Source of the DNA: Goleter apudmare HA4340-LM2
Lineage (GTDB): Bacteria > Cyanobacteriota > Cyanobacteriia > Cyanobacteriales > Nostocaceae
Assembly (NCBI GenBank): GCA_019359495.1
Contig: JAHHHF010000089.1
Location: forward strand, 47,388 to 111,387
Reading direction: 5' to 3'
Length of the DNA stretch: 64,000 nt
In this document: positions 46,452-57,100 of the stretch, piece after piece
How positions within the stretch are numbered: the first letter of the stretch is position 1
Layout of the letters: every line of letters starts with the position of its first letter
Made by a program: the position numbers and the translations under genes
Notes under the pieces: model-generated
Told to the model about the DNA's origin: nothing
Database searches by the model: none
The model's input: the letters and a program-made list of their open reading frames with translations, nothing else

Positions 46452-46769
46452 TTAGCTACCTACAATAATTTGATTCAGAATCAGCACCAATGCCAGGACA
46501 CCAAAACCAGTCATCAAGCCCGCAGGCATCAGCTTCCGTGTTTTAACTAGTCTCGAAACAAAGACAATGACTAAAACAGCAGTTACAACAGCCGCTAGGG
46601 TCAAACCCCAGGTTTGACCTTGGAGTTGAGCGAAAGCTGCAACAATTAGTAATAAGCCGCTAATGCTACCACTGAGGAGCGAAATTTTACTACCAGCTTG
46701 TTTGTAGCCTATGATGCCACCTATCATTGCTAAAATCCCGTAAGCAAGAGCAGCGATTATACCCAACAT
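46452..46769 (-). CDS. TMEM14 family small membrane protein
   Basis: 105 aa with four helices and the family pattern AALAYGILAMIGGIIGYKQA, GSKISLLSGSISGLLL and RKLMPAGLMTGFGVLALVL. TMEM14/FAX relatives transport fatty acids or porphyrins in organelles; the cyanobacterial role is not known. Confidence 0.85.
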   Translation of the reverse strand: MLGIIAALAYGILAMIGGIIGYKQAGSKISLLSGSISGLLLIVAAFAQLQGQTWGLTLAAVVTAVLVIVFVSRLVKTRKLMPAGLMTGFGVLALVLILNQIIVGS

Positions 46770-46856
46770 TGTTAAAACCTATGTAGATTTTGTTTTTGCA
46801 GCCAAGGTCGGCAGACAATTTACCATAGCTATTTAGCTACATCATGCAATTGATTG

Positions 46857-48227
46857 ATGGATAATCAAGCGATGTCTACGGGAAGTACTTCATCCTATAC
46901 CAAGATTCAGTCCCTCCAGCGCCAAGCTGCCTCACTCTTACTTTACCAATCTGTCCTCCAGAGCGAAGCGGGGATCGCATTTCTTGACCTGTTGCAAGCT
47001 ATACGTTACACTGATGCCGATGCGCGGGGTTGCCTCCAAGCCTACGGCAGCTACTTTCACGCTTTGGCTGCGAGAAATCAAAATTGGGAAGATTATCTAA
47101 TCACTCAAGTTCTCATTGCTGAGAATCCCTTTACAAGACTCGCTCAACAGGAAGAGTTGAAAAATATGCCCCCTGCTTTAATAGCTGCGGTTCAGCATGA
47201 TTTACAAGTGTTGCAGAGTTTATTTGGCTGTAACAGCGCTGTTTTAAGTGAGTGGGTACAGACTGTATCCCATCTGCCTGTTTCACCGATTGTGTGGTAT
47301 CGAGAGCAAGAAGGGGTAGAGGTAGAGATGGGATTAATGAAGCAATACAAAGACGTTGTTACCATCGGCTCTCTACAACAGTTAGACAATTGGGCTGATG
47401 CGATAGAAGATTTAGCTGCTTATTATCAGCAATTTGGTACAGGTGTGTTTGCCGAATATCGTGCTTTACGCTGGCAAGCTGGTCAGTTTATTGGTATTCC
47501 CCACCCAGATCCGGTCAAGCTAGATGCATTGGTGGGTTATGAATATCAGAGAGATATGTTGTTGAAAAACACAGAGTTTTTGCTATCAGGAAAAACCGCA
47601 TTGCATGTACTGCTTTATGGTAGTCGCGGTTCGGGCAAATCTTCTTTAGTGAAGGCTTTGTTAAATGAGTATGGCGATCGCCATCTCCGCTTATTGGAAG
47701 TAGGAAAATCGCAATTACAAGACTTACCAGAAATTGTAGAACAATTGCGGGGATTGCCACAAAAATTTATTATTTTTGTGGATGACCTTTCCTTTGAAGA
47801 AGATGATGATGCCTTTAAAGCCTTAAAGGTAGTTTTAGAAGGTAGTTTAACAGCGCGATCGCAAAATGTAGTGGTGTATGCCACATCCAACCGCCGCCAC
47901 CTGATTCGGGAGTTTTTCGCCGATAGACCAAAACCCCAGGATCACGAAGAAGTCCATGCTTGGGATACGATGCAAGAAAAGTTATCGTTTAGCGATCGCT
48001 TTGGTTTAACCTTGACTTTTGAGGGAGCTGATCAAAAAACTTATCTAAAAATTGTCAACCATCTAGCGGCACAAGCCGGAATTAATCTGAGTCAAGAAGA
48101 TTTAGAATTTCAAGCATTGCAGTGGGCAACACGCCACAATGGACGTTCAGGGCGTACCGCAAGACAGTTTGTTGATTTTTTGCAAGCAGATTTAGCCCAA
48201 TCAAGTGTAAATAAAAATCAATATTAA
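46857..48227 (+). CDS. DUF815 family AAA-type ATPase
   Basis: About 456 aa. The N-terminal half is helical. The ATPase has Walker A LLYGSRGSGKSSLVKAL (about 256), Walker B KFIIFVDDLSFEEDD (about 306) and sensor YATSNRRHLI, with the DUF815-specific HLRLLEVGKSQLQDLPEI and a C-terminal lid (HNGRSGRTARQFVDFL). Function of the family is not established. It is on the same strand 200 nt before the TerB-C/BrxD/helicase set but the gap argues for a separate unit. Start ATG 46857 or the ATG 15 nt later. Confidence 0.85.
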   Translation: MDNQAMSTGSTSSYTKIQSLQRQAASLLLYQSVLQSEAGIAFLDLLQAIRYTDADARGCLQAYGSYFHALAARNQNWEDYLITQVLIAENPFTRLAQQEELKNMPPALIAAVQHDLQVLQSLFGCNSAVLSEWVQTVSHLPVSPIVWYREQEGVEVEMGLMKQYKDVVTIGSLQQLDNWADAIEDLAAYYQQFGTGVFAEYRALRWQAGQFIGIPHPDPVKLDALVGYEYQRDMLLKNTEFLLSGKTALHVLLYGSRGSGKSSLVKALLNEYGDRHLRLLEVGKSQLQDLPEIVEQLRGLPQKFIIFVDDLSFEEDDDAFKALKVVLEGSLTARSQNVVVYATSNRRHLIREFFADRPKPQDHEEVHAWDTMQEKLSFSDRFGLTLTFEGADQKTYLKIVNHLAAQAGINLSQEDLEFQALQWATRHNGRSGRTARQFVDFLQADLAQSSVNKNQY

Positions 48228-48433
48228 CCAATAAACAAATAGGCGAAAATAAACCCAACTTATTACGAAACATCAATATACCTAAAACGCTTACAAATGA
48301 CAGAGGACAAATGACAACCTTAGCCAGTGAAATCTAAAATTCTGGCAACTACAGATTGCAGCGTGACAATATGAGGAGTAATGATCAACAAAACTACTGT
48401 TACTGACAACTTGACTAGGTAAAAAACAAACAT

Positions 48434-49705
48434 ATGCAACCAGCAATCATCAGCAATCGAGTTTTTCTAGGGATAGTTGCCTTTAGCGTGAGTTTTGGTC
48501 TTAGCCTCGTTCCTGACTGGGATCTTACCAGAGCTACAGTCACGGGTATAATTACTTTACTAGCCACCTATGCAGCAGCATTTTGTGTAGATAAACGGCG
48601 TAAAACTTATGAAATGTTGGTGTTAAATTCTCATCACAAACGAATTAAAGAGTTAGAAGGATTAAAATCCCGAATTGTCCGAGAAATTGACAAACTAGAA
48701 GAACACCGCAATTCATTATATACAGAGTCAAATAAACTAAAAAATCAAGTAATAGAATCCCGTAATCACAGAGATAGTATTCAACGAGAATTAAGTACTT
48801 TAGCTGGACAAAAAAAGCAATTAGAATCTGAAATTAGTGTGGTCACAACAGAACTCCGTAGCCTAGAAAAAAGTAAAGCAGAACTAAATAACTCTTTTTC
48901 TGTACTCACAGCAGAAAAACGCCGTTTGGAGTTGAATTGTAATGTATCTCGCTCAGAAATCAATCAATTGCAAACTCAAATTTGTGACCTGTATGATGAA
49001 AAGCAAGAAATTGAAAATAATATAATCTTGTTAGGTAGGCTCAAACCTCAAATTGAAGAAAAACTCTACGAATTAAGCATTCATTTGCAAGACCTAGAAA
49101 CTAACGTAAATGAGCAAAATCAATTACTGATAGCCACAACAAATAAAAGAGAAGATATAGAATCTAGCCTAAATTATTTACAAACTAAAATTGGAGAGCA
49201 GCAAGCCGAATTACAGCAATTGCAAGGTCAAGTTTTATTATTACAAGAAGAACGCGACTTGCTGCAAAACCAAGTTTGGGAATTACTCCAACAGATGGAA
49301 ACATTCCATCAAGATTCCTTACCAGATATGGAACAGGGAGATGAGGAAAATATCTTTCCTTTCTCTGAATTAATAGAACCTGTAGAAACAGTAAATACTC
49401 AGGAATCACCTGAAGAATGGATTAATTTGATGGAGCAGTTACCAGGTTATGAAATTCAAGTATTAAAAGCCATATTAGAACAAGAAAATCCCAAAGCTGC
49501 TATTAAACAGATTGCTGAAGCAAACATTACCATGCCTAATCTATTAATTGATGCTATCAATGAACGTGCAAATGATATTATTGGCGAATTAATCATTAAT
49601 CCTGGAGTGGAAAATCCCGAAATTTATCCAGAACATGAGAGTAATATCGAAAGAATGATCACCATGTACGAAAGCCTGATGAATAGACAAGCTTCTTCAA
49701 ATTAA
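48434..49705 (+). CDS. membrane-anchored coiled-coil protein with TerB-C-like C-terminus
   Basis: 423 aa. Two N-terminal helices (FLGIVAFSVSFGLSLVP; TGIITLLATYAAAFCVD), then about 220 residues of coiled coil (roughly 65-285). The last 90 residues (INLMEQLPGYEIQVLKAILE, then LLIDAINERANDIIGELII) resemble the TerB-C domain found with tellurite/stress-linked helicase operons. It starts a set with the BrxD-like ATPase 101 nt downstream and the Lhr-like helicase. Likely it tethers the complex to the membrane; the name TerB-C rests on eye-matching only. Confidence 0.62.
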   Translation: MQPAIISNRVFLGIVAFSVSFGLSLVPDWDLTRATVTGIITLLATYAAAFCVDKRRKTYEMLVLNSHHKRIKELEGLKSRIVREIDKLEEHRNSLYTESNKLKNQVIESRNHRDSIQRELSTLAGQKKQLESEISVVTTELRSLEKSKAELNNSFSVLTAEKRRLELNCNVSRSEINQLQTQICDLYDEKQEIENNIILLGRLKPQIEEKLYELSIHLQDLETNVNEQNQLLIATTNKREDIESSLNYLQTKIGEQQAELQQLQGQVLLLQEERDLLQNQVWELLQQMETFHQDSLPDMEQGDEENIFPFSELIEPVETVNTQESPEEWINLMEQLPGYEIQVLKAILEQENPKAAIKQIAEANITMPNLLIDAINERANDIIGELIINPGVENPEIYPEHESNIERMITMYESLMNRQASSN

Positions 49706-49806
49706 TTAAAATATTCTTGCCTTTGCTAAGATAATGAGCAGGTATAATGTATACCTTACTTATTGGCGAAACGCCTCTATTTTTAAAATCAAGCGAGGTG
49801 AATTAC

Positions 49807-51129
49807 ATGGCAAAACTAAAAATATCAAAAAAAATATCTACAGCTCTAATTAATTCTTTAAGTGCAGGAGTAGTACCAAGATTAGGAGTTGAACATATAG
49901 CAGTCGGTCGAGAAAAAGAACTCAAAAGCCTATTACAAAATCTCGATGATATTGCCGAAGGTGTAGCAGCATTTCGCTTTATAATTGGGAACTACGGTTC
50001 TGGTAAAAGCTTCATGCTACAACTGGTTCGTAACCGCGCTATGGAGCAAGGTTTTGTAGTAGCTGATGCTGATTTATCTTCAGAACGCCGACTAGCAGGA
50101 AGTAACAATGAAGGTTTAGCAACCTATCGAGAATTAATGAGTCGCCTGGCTACCAAAACTCGTCCTGATGGCGGTGCTTTAGTCTCAATTTTAGAAGGAT
50201 GGATTAATAAAATCCAACAAGAAGTGGTGAAAGACTCAGGAATACGCCCCAATGATGATGGTTTTGATGACAAAGTAGAAGAGAAAATTAGAGAAGTAGT
50301 TAAGTATATAGAAGACTTAGTTCACGGATTTGATTTTGGCAGTGTGATTATTGCTTATTGGCGTGGCTATCGCTTAGATGATGATAATTTAAAAAATGCT
50401 GCAATGCGTTGGTTACGCGGAGAATTTAACACTAAAACTGAGGCTAGGGCTGCCTTGGGAGTCCGTGTAATGATTGATGATGATAGTTGGTATGACTATA
50501 TCAAAATATTCGCTAAATTTGTGGCTGAGATTGGCTATAAAGGACTGTTAATTTTAGTCGATGAATCTGTACATTTATACCAAATATCTACTACAGTCAC
50601 TAGAGAAAAAAACTATAATAGATTACTCGCAATATTTAATGATACTATGCAGTGCAAAGCTGAACATTTAGGCATTGTCGTAGGTGGAACAACAAAATTT
50701 TTAGAAGATCCAAATCGGGGATTATTTGCTGACCAAGCTTGGCGAAGACGCACCAAAGAAAGCCGTTTCACTACACAAGCTGGTGTGCAAGAGTATTTAG
50801 GACCAGTAATGCGGCTAAACCCATTAAGTCAAGAAGAAATCCTAACACTTTTACAACGCCTAACCGAAATTCATGCTCTTAACTTTGGTTATGAACAAGT
50901 TTTGAGTAATCGTGAATTAAAGGATTTTGTTAAAGAAATTGTCAACCGCTTGGGTGCAGAAGCTTTACTGACACCAGGAGAAATTGTGCGGGATTTTATT
51001 AGTGTGCTGAATATACTATATCAAAATCCAGGGATTTCTTTTACAGAACTAATTCATGGGACTAATTTTAAACCTACTGGTGTGGGTCAAAATATAGATG
51101 AAGATAATGCAGCAGAATTTAGTTTGTGA
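49807..51129 (+). CDS. BrxD/DUF2791-like P-loop ATPase
   Basis: 440 aa from ATG 49807 (GAGGTG upstream; an ATG at 49747 adds 20 unlikely residues). N-terminal GVEHIAVGREKELKSLLQNL, Walker A IIGNYGSGKSFMLQL (about 60-70), VADADLSSERRL, Walker B GLLILVDESVHLY (about 250), and TTKFLEDPNRGLF with LNPLSQEEILTLL are typical of BrxD of type 2 BREX and relatives. The C-terminal part looks like winged helix. In BREX, brxD is next to the Lhr-like brxHI, as here, but pglZ, pglX and pglY are not present. Confidence 0.82.
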   Translation: MAKLKISKKISTALINSLSAGVVPRLGVEHIAVGREKELKSLLQNLDDIAEGVAAFRFIIGNYGSGKSFMLQLVRNRAMEQGFVVADADLSSERRLAGSNNEGLATYRELMSRLATKTRPDGGALVSILEGWINKIQQEVVKDSGIRPNDDGFDDKVEEKIREVVKYIEDLVHGFDFGSVIIAYWRGYRLDDDNLKNAAMRWLRGEFNTKTEARAALGVRVMIDDDSWYDYIKIFAKFVAEIGYKGLLILVDESVHLYQISTTVTREKNYNRLLAIFNDTMQCKAEHLGIVVGGTTKFLEDPNRGLFADQAWRRRTKESRFTTQAGVQEYLGPVMRLNPLSQEEILTLLQRLTEIHALNFGYEQVLSNRELKDFVKEIVNRLGAEALLTPGEIVRDFISVLNILYQNPGISFTELIHGTNFKPTGVGQNIDEDNAAEFSL

Positions 51130-51133
51130 GTTG

Positions 51134-51155
51134 GTAGTAAGCAATTTAGTGCTTG
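51134..51155. repeat. degenerate ACT-NN-AGT hairpin
   Basis: GTAGTAAGCAATTTAGTGCT then TGC: the AAGCACT-TT-AGTGCTT form with one base change, just after the ATPase stop. Confidence 0.4.
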
Positions 51156-51197
51156 CATCTCAGGAAGAATTAATTATCGCCCCATCATGTAAAACCT

Positions 51198-51331
51198 GGC
51201 GTTGCTGATTGGTGGGATGATTTTTGCCGGGCTTACGCCTCGCTTCCCTAACATGCAGAGGCGCGGAGAGTAAGAGATTGAGAGATTGAGAGTTTGAATT
51301 TTTGATTTTCATCCCCAGATTCAGCAATGCC
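51198..51331. mobile_element. 134-bp MITE-like element
   Basis: Left end GGCGTTGCTGATTGGTGGGA and right end (inverted) GGCATTGCTGAATCTGGGGA form imperfect terminal inverted repeats of about 27 bp. The flanks TAAAACCT (51190-51197) and TAAAATCT (51332-51339) look like an 8-bp target duplication with one change. It has no coding frame and separates the ATPase from the helicase gene. Confidence 0.55.
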
Positions 51332-51423
51332 TAAAATCTTCTCAGCTTGAATACTGGGATGATCTTGATTTTTGCTTACAGGTTATGAGTAATCAGCTAA
51401 CAAGTAATTTTATATGAGCACAC

Positions 51424-53610
51424 ATGAGCGATATCTTTAGCCGACTTGCACCTTTCATCCAAGAATATATCTATCATCATAACTGGACGGAATTACGCCC
51501 AGCCCAAATTGCTGCTTGTCAAGTTATCTTTGATACTGATGCACATTTATTAGTTGCTGCTGCAACTGCTGCGGGAAAAACAGAAGCAGCATTTTTGCCA
51601 GTTATCACTAAATTATATGAAAAACCAACGAATACCATAGGTGCATTATATATTGGCCCTATCAAAGCTTTAATTAATGACCAATTTGAACGCCTCAATG
51701 ATTTATTAAAATTAGCTGATATTCCTGTATGGCATTGGCACGGTGATGTTTCGCAAAGCCATAAAAATCAGCTTTTTAAAAACCCCAAAGGTATACTACA
51801 AATCACACCAGAATCTCTAGAAAGTCTATTAATTAATAAAAATAATGACCTAGTTCGCTTATTTGGTGGTTTACAGTTTGTCGTCATTGATGAAATTCAC
51901 GCCTTTATGGGTTCAGAACGCGGTTGTCAAATTATTTGTCAATTACAACGTTTGGCAAAGTTAACAAACACACAACCCCGGCGTATTGGTTTATCTGCAA
52001 CTCTTGGTGATTATGCAATGGCAGAAGATTGGTTACGTTCTGGTACTGATAAGGCAGTAATTACACCACAAATTGAGGCGGGGAAACGCCAAGTTAAGCT
52101 GGCGGTAGAACATTTTTATCATGAAGTTGATGAATTAGACGCAACAGAATATGAACAATATATTTTCAATATTACTAAATCTCGCAAATGCCTAATTTTT
52201 GCTAACAATCGTACCCAAACTGAATCTATAATTGCTTCTTTGCGACAAATTGCTGTAGAACAATCTCTAGCAGATGTCTACCATGTGCATCACGGTAGTA
52301 TATCTGCTAGCTTGCGACAAGCTGCCGAAAATGCCATGCGTGAACCGCATCAACCAGCTGTAACCGCCGCCACACTTACTCTAGAATTAGGGATAGATAT
52401 TGGTCATTTAGAGCGAGTTATTCAGTTAGAATCACCTCTTTCTGTCGCCAGTTTTTTACAACGTTTGGGACGTACAGGGAGAAGGGGAGAGGCGGCTGAT
52501 ATGCGGTTTGTTTGTCTTGAAGAGAGAGCATCATCCGCAGCACCTTTACCAGAACAAATTCCTTGGCAACTTTTGCAGTGTATCGCCATCATTCAACTTT
52601 ATTTAGAAGAGCGTTGGATTGAACCAATCAAACCTGTAAAATATCCCTTGAGTTTACTTTATCACCAGACAATGAGCGTTTTACTAGCTAGGGGCGAACT
52701 TTCACCTGCTACCCTTGCTAAAGAGATTCTCAGCTTGCCATCATTTGCTGCTATTTCTCAAGCAGATTATTTACTATTGTTACGTTATTTAATTGATATT
52801 GACCATATTCAGAAAACTGAACAGGGTAAATTAATTATTGGTTTGACTGGAGAAAAAGTAGTCAGGAAATTTCAGTTTTATGCAGTCTTTGCCGATAGTC
52901 AAGAATATACTGTAAAGCAAGGGACAACAGAAATTGGTAGTATTTTAATGCCGCCTCCTGTGGGAAATCAATTTGCTTTGGCGGGGAGAACTTGGGAAGT
53001 AGTAGAAGTTGATTTTAAGAAAAAGGCTATTTCTGTTAAACCAGGAGATGGTAAATCTACTATTTATTGGCGTAGTGGTGGGGGGATAATTCATACAAGA
53101 GTTTTGCAACGGATGCATCAGGCTTTATTGGAAAATGTCGAGTATGGCTACTTGCAAAAAAATGCTACACAACGTTTAAAAAAAGTGCGTCAACTAGTGC
53201 GTGATGCTGGATTAGATAGACAAAACATCTTGCAATTAGAGCCAGGTAAATGCTGTATTTTCCCCTGGATGGGTACATTAGCTTACCGTACCTTAGAAAG
53301 GTGGCTTAACTCTTGCTGTCGAGAGTCTTTGGAAATTAAAAGTATTGGGGGCATAAATCCTTATTATTTGACAGTTAAATTAGGTAAGGATAAATTTAAA
53401 TCGCTTTATCAAGAAATTGTTGGTTTGAGTGAAGAAAGAATTACGCCAGAATATTTATTAAGTGAAGCAGAAGCACCGGAAAATCAAAAATATGATAAAT
53501 ATATCCCTTATCCACTTTTGCGGAAAGCTTTTGCTCATGATTATTTAGATATAGAAGAACTCCAGCAGCAAGTAGTGTTATGGGAATGGGGAATTTGGGA
53601 GGTAAAATAA
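51424..53610 (+). CDS. Lhr/BrxHI-like DEAD/H helicase
   Basis: 728 aa. SF2 helicase motifs: LRPAQIAAC (Q-like), AATAAGKTEAAFLP (I, about 45), VVIDEIHAF (II, about 157), GLSATLGD (III), LELGIDIGH (V) and QRLGRTGRRGE (VI, about 350). The C-terminal 350 residues contain beta-rich Lhr-like regions (RTWEVVEVDFKKKAISVKPG) and a Cys-containing part. It is shorter than classical Lhr (about 1500). Linked to BrxD-like and TerB-C-like genes, it probably unwinds or remodels nucleic acid in the same system. Confidence 0.85.
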   Translation: MSDIFSRLAPFIQEYIYHHNWTELRPAQIAACQVIFDTDAHLLVAAATAAGKTEAAFLPVITKLYEKPTNTIGALYIGPIKALINDQFERLNDLLKLADIPVWHWHGDVSQSHKNQLFKNPKGILQITPESLESLLINKNNDLVRLFGGLQFVVIDEIHAFMGSERGCQIICQLQRLAKLTNTQPRRIGLSATLGDYAMAEDWLRSGTDKAVITPQIEAGKRQVKLAVEHFYHEVDELDATEYEQYIFNITKSRKCLIFANNRTQTESIIASLRQIAVEQSLADVYHVHHGSISASLRQAAENAMREPHQPAVTAATLTLELGIDIGHLERVIQLESPLSVASFLQRLGRTGRRGEAADMRFVCLEERASSAAPLPEQIPWQLLQCIAIIQLYLEERWIEPIKPVKYPLSLLYHQTMSVLLARGELSPATLAKEILSLPSFAAISQADYLLLLRYLIDIDHIQKTEQGKLIIGLTGEKVVRKFQFYAVFADSQEYTVKQGTTEIGSILMPPPVGNQFALAGRTWEVVEVDFKKKAISVKPGDGKSTIYWRSGGGIIHTRVLQRMHQALLENVEYGYLQKNATQRLKKVRQLVRDAGLDRQNILQLEPGKCCIFPWMGTLAYRTLERWLNSCCRESLEIKSIGGINPYYLTVKLGKDKFKSLYQEIVGLSEERITPEYLLSEAEAPENQKYDKYIPYPLLRKAFAHDYLDIEELQQQVVLWEWGIWEVK

Positions 53611-54157
53611 TACATGAACAATGCAAATTTACTTAAAAACACAGATGTCAGCTTGATATTAGGCGATTAGAAGTGGCTTGGCTATACAGACATGACGCGT
53701 AGCGGCTACTCTACGAGAACGCTAAGAGCGAACCCGGAGGTAAGGCCACTGACCTGGGTTTAAAACATCACTTTTTTCTTTTAATAACTTATAAACTGGC
53801 AAAGGTATTGGTCTCTACTATCTAATTTCTTAACCTTTAGCTAGTGAGTTCTTAATTTGCCTGGGATAACTTGAGTGTGCTGAGTCTAATTTAATACGCA
53901 TCATCTCATGACTGTTGAATGCCCACCATAAAATTATCCTGCCCAGACTATGACTTATGCTACAGACACTGCGGGGTTTGCGGCACTTTGGCGTAATTAA
54001 AAATACTTAGCAAGTCATACATTCAGCTTCCCTAACTGACAACTATTTTGGCTATTTCTAACAGGCTCTTGTGAGTGAGAAATCTTGCTCAAAGTGTCGT
54101 CACTCAAGATTTTCCGACGGAATCAGCAACCATAAACCTATAATCCTACACATAACA
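53611..54157. other. 547-nt gap after helicase gene
   Basis: ATG 53614 opens an 18-codon frame (MNNANLLKNTDVSLILGD) right after the helicase stop, perhaps the start of a lost gene. 53690-53745 holds the dispersed word GACGCGTAGCGGCTACTCTA / CGAGAACGCTAAGAGCGAAC. No other gene was seen. Confidence 0.4.
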
Positions 54158-57100
54158 ATGGTCAATCTAATTCAACCTAATCGTATAGGTTTTGTTCAGT
54201 TAAGCGGCGCAGAAATTTCTGATTTTGATCCGCAATCAAAACGTATTTTTACAACTGGGGAATCTGGTGGTAAGCCTGTACTTCAGGTGGTTGACGCTGC
54301 TGACCCCACAAACCCGCAAAGGCTTCCAGATATTGACTTATCTAGCTTTGGCGCAGGGATTCAAAGTGTAGCCGTCAGAAAAGCCACAGGGACAGGAAAT
54401 AGTATTTTAGCTGTAGCAATTTCCGCTAACCAACTAACAGACCCTGGCAAGATAGTTTTCTTTGATGCTACTACCCTGACAAAATTGGCGGCAGTGAGTG
54501 TCGGTGCTTTGCCAGATATGATCACTTTCACTCCCGATGGTAGCAAGTTACTTGTAGCCAACGAAGGAGAACCGAATGAAGACTACACAATTGACCCGGA
54601 AGGTTCGATTAGTATTATCGATGTTTCGGGAAATATTACAGCTTTAGATAATAGTAAAGTTAAAACTGCTAATTTCCAAGCATTCAACGGTCAAGAAAAT
54701 GCTTTGAGAGCGCAGGGAGTGAGGATTTTTGGTAAAGTTAACGGTGGTAATTCCACTGCTGCTCAGGATTTTGAACCTGAATATATAGCGGTTTCTCCAG
54801 ATGGTAAAACTGCTTTTGTGGCGCTGCAAGAGAATAACGCCTTTGCAATTCTGGATATTGATACTGCTACGGTTACTAGCATTGTACCTTTGGGATTCAA
54901 AGACCATAGCTTACCAGGTAATGGTTTTGATGCTAGCGATCGCGATGTCAATGGTACCAGTGGTGGTGGCGGTAAAATCAATATTCAAAACTGGCCTGTC
55001 TTGGGCATGTATCAGCCAGATGGCCTAGCATCCTTCCAAGTAGGTGGCAAAACCTATTATATCAGCGCTAATGAAGGCGATGCCCGCATCCGTCCCACAG
55101 CCAACGGCGTTTTACCTGCACCCAATGCTACAGAAGGCGCAATCTTCAATGAAGAAGCGCGGGTATCGAGTTTAACCCTTGACCCCACTGCTTTCCCTGA
55201 TGCTAGTACACTGCAAAGACCAGAAAATCTGGGACGCCTAACTGTCACCAACACCTTGGGAGACACTGACGGTGATGGTGACTATGACAAACTTTATGCT
55301 TATGGCGCTCGTTCTTTCACTATTTGGGATGACCAAGGAAAGTTAGTATTTGACAGTGGCGACCAGCTTGAAAAAATCACAGCACAACTAACACCTACAC
55401 TATTCAATGCCAATAACGGTAGCGCCGCCGATTTTGACACTCGTTCCGATAACAAAGGCCCGGAACCAGAAAGCGTGGTTGTGGGTGTGATCAACAATAA
55501 ACCTTACGCTTTCGTTGGTTTAGAACGTGCGGGTGGCGGTGTCGTGGTCTACGACCTAAGTAACCCAGCTGCACCTGAGTTTGTCCAATACGTCCGCACT
55601 GATAGCGATGTTAGTCCAGAAGGGTTGAAATTCATCCCTGCTTCAGATAGCCCCAATGGTAAACCACTGCTAGCAGTCTCTCACGAAGTTAGTAACACTG
55701 TTAGTTTCTACCAAGTTGATGTTCCAGTTGTTTCTGATGCTAATGCACCTTTTAGACTGCAAATTCTCCACGCTGCGGATTTTGAAGCAGGTATCCCAGC
55801 CGTAGATGATGCAGTCCGCTTTTCTGCTGTCCTCAACCGCCTGAGAACAGACCCCAATTTACCAAGTAATGTTCTTGCTAACACCTTGACGTTATCCTCT
55901 GGCGATAACTACATTCCTGGTGCGTTTCTTAATGCTTCTAGTGACGCCAGCCTGAATAATGTCGGGGGTTTGGGTGCAGGTACAGCAGTTATCGGTCGGG
56001 GTGATATTGGCATTCTCAACGCCCTCGGTATCCAAGCCTCGGCTTTAGGAAACCACGAATTTGATTTGGGTGTCAGACAAGTCAGAGATATTCTCCGCCC
56101 TAGTGGTGGTAATCCCGGCACAAATTTCCCCTACCTCAGCACAAACCTCAACTTCCAGCCAGAAATTACTGCCGGTAACTTATCAAATAGTGACTTAGCC
56201 AGTAATCAAACAACGGCTGAGGCTAGCACAATTAAGAACAAGATAGCGAAGAGTACAGTTATTACCTTACCCGGTAACGACGGCATCTTAGGAAATGCAG
56301 ATGACCAGAAAATTGGGATTGTTGGCGCGACTACACCAACTTTGCCGAACATTTCCTCCAGTGGTAGCACCATTGTTACACCAAGTAATCCTACTGATTT
56401 TGCCGCCTTGGCAGCCGAGATTCAATCAACTGTAGATGTTCTCACTGGTCAAGGGATTAATAAAGTAATTCTGCTGTCACATATGCAGCAGTTGAACATT
56501 GAACGGAATGAACTAGCACCCCGTTTAAGAGACGTAGATGTGATTATTGCGGGTGGTTCTAACACACTGTTATCGGATACTAACGATATTCTCCGCCAAG
56601 GTGATGTTAGTCAAGGAGATTACCCAGTTCTGAGGACTGGGGCTGATGGTAGACCGGTGCTGGTAGTTAACACCGATGGGAATTATCAATATGTTGGTCG
56701 TTTAGTTACCGAGTTTGACCAAAACGGTGTGATTGACGTTAGCAAACTCGATAACACTATCAACGGTGTTTACGCCACAGATGAAGCTGGTGTTGATCGC
56801 GTTTATGGCAGCGATGTTAACCCCAGAGATGTTGCTGACCCCAGGGTGGTGGCAATTACCGATGGCATTCGGAACGTGATTTCTGGCAAAGATAATCTGA
56901 TTGTGGGGAGAGCTAGTGTTTTCCTGAATGGTACTCGTCAAGATGTCCGCACCCAAGAAACTAACTTTGGTAATTTAACCGCCGATGCTAACTTGTGGTT
57001 AGCGCGTCAGATTGACTCTACAGTCACAATTTCCCTGAAAAATGGTGGCGGTATTCGTGACAACATTGGTGCGATCGCCGCCGCCCCAGGGGCAGTTAAT

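Noticed and set aside
46857..53610. DUF815 ATPase as a fourth member of the TerB-C/BrxD/helicase set
   Set aside because: A 200-nt gap with repeat-like words separates it, and the family occurs widely in cyanobacteria without the trio.
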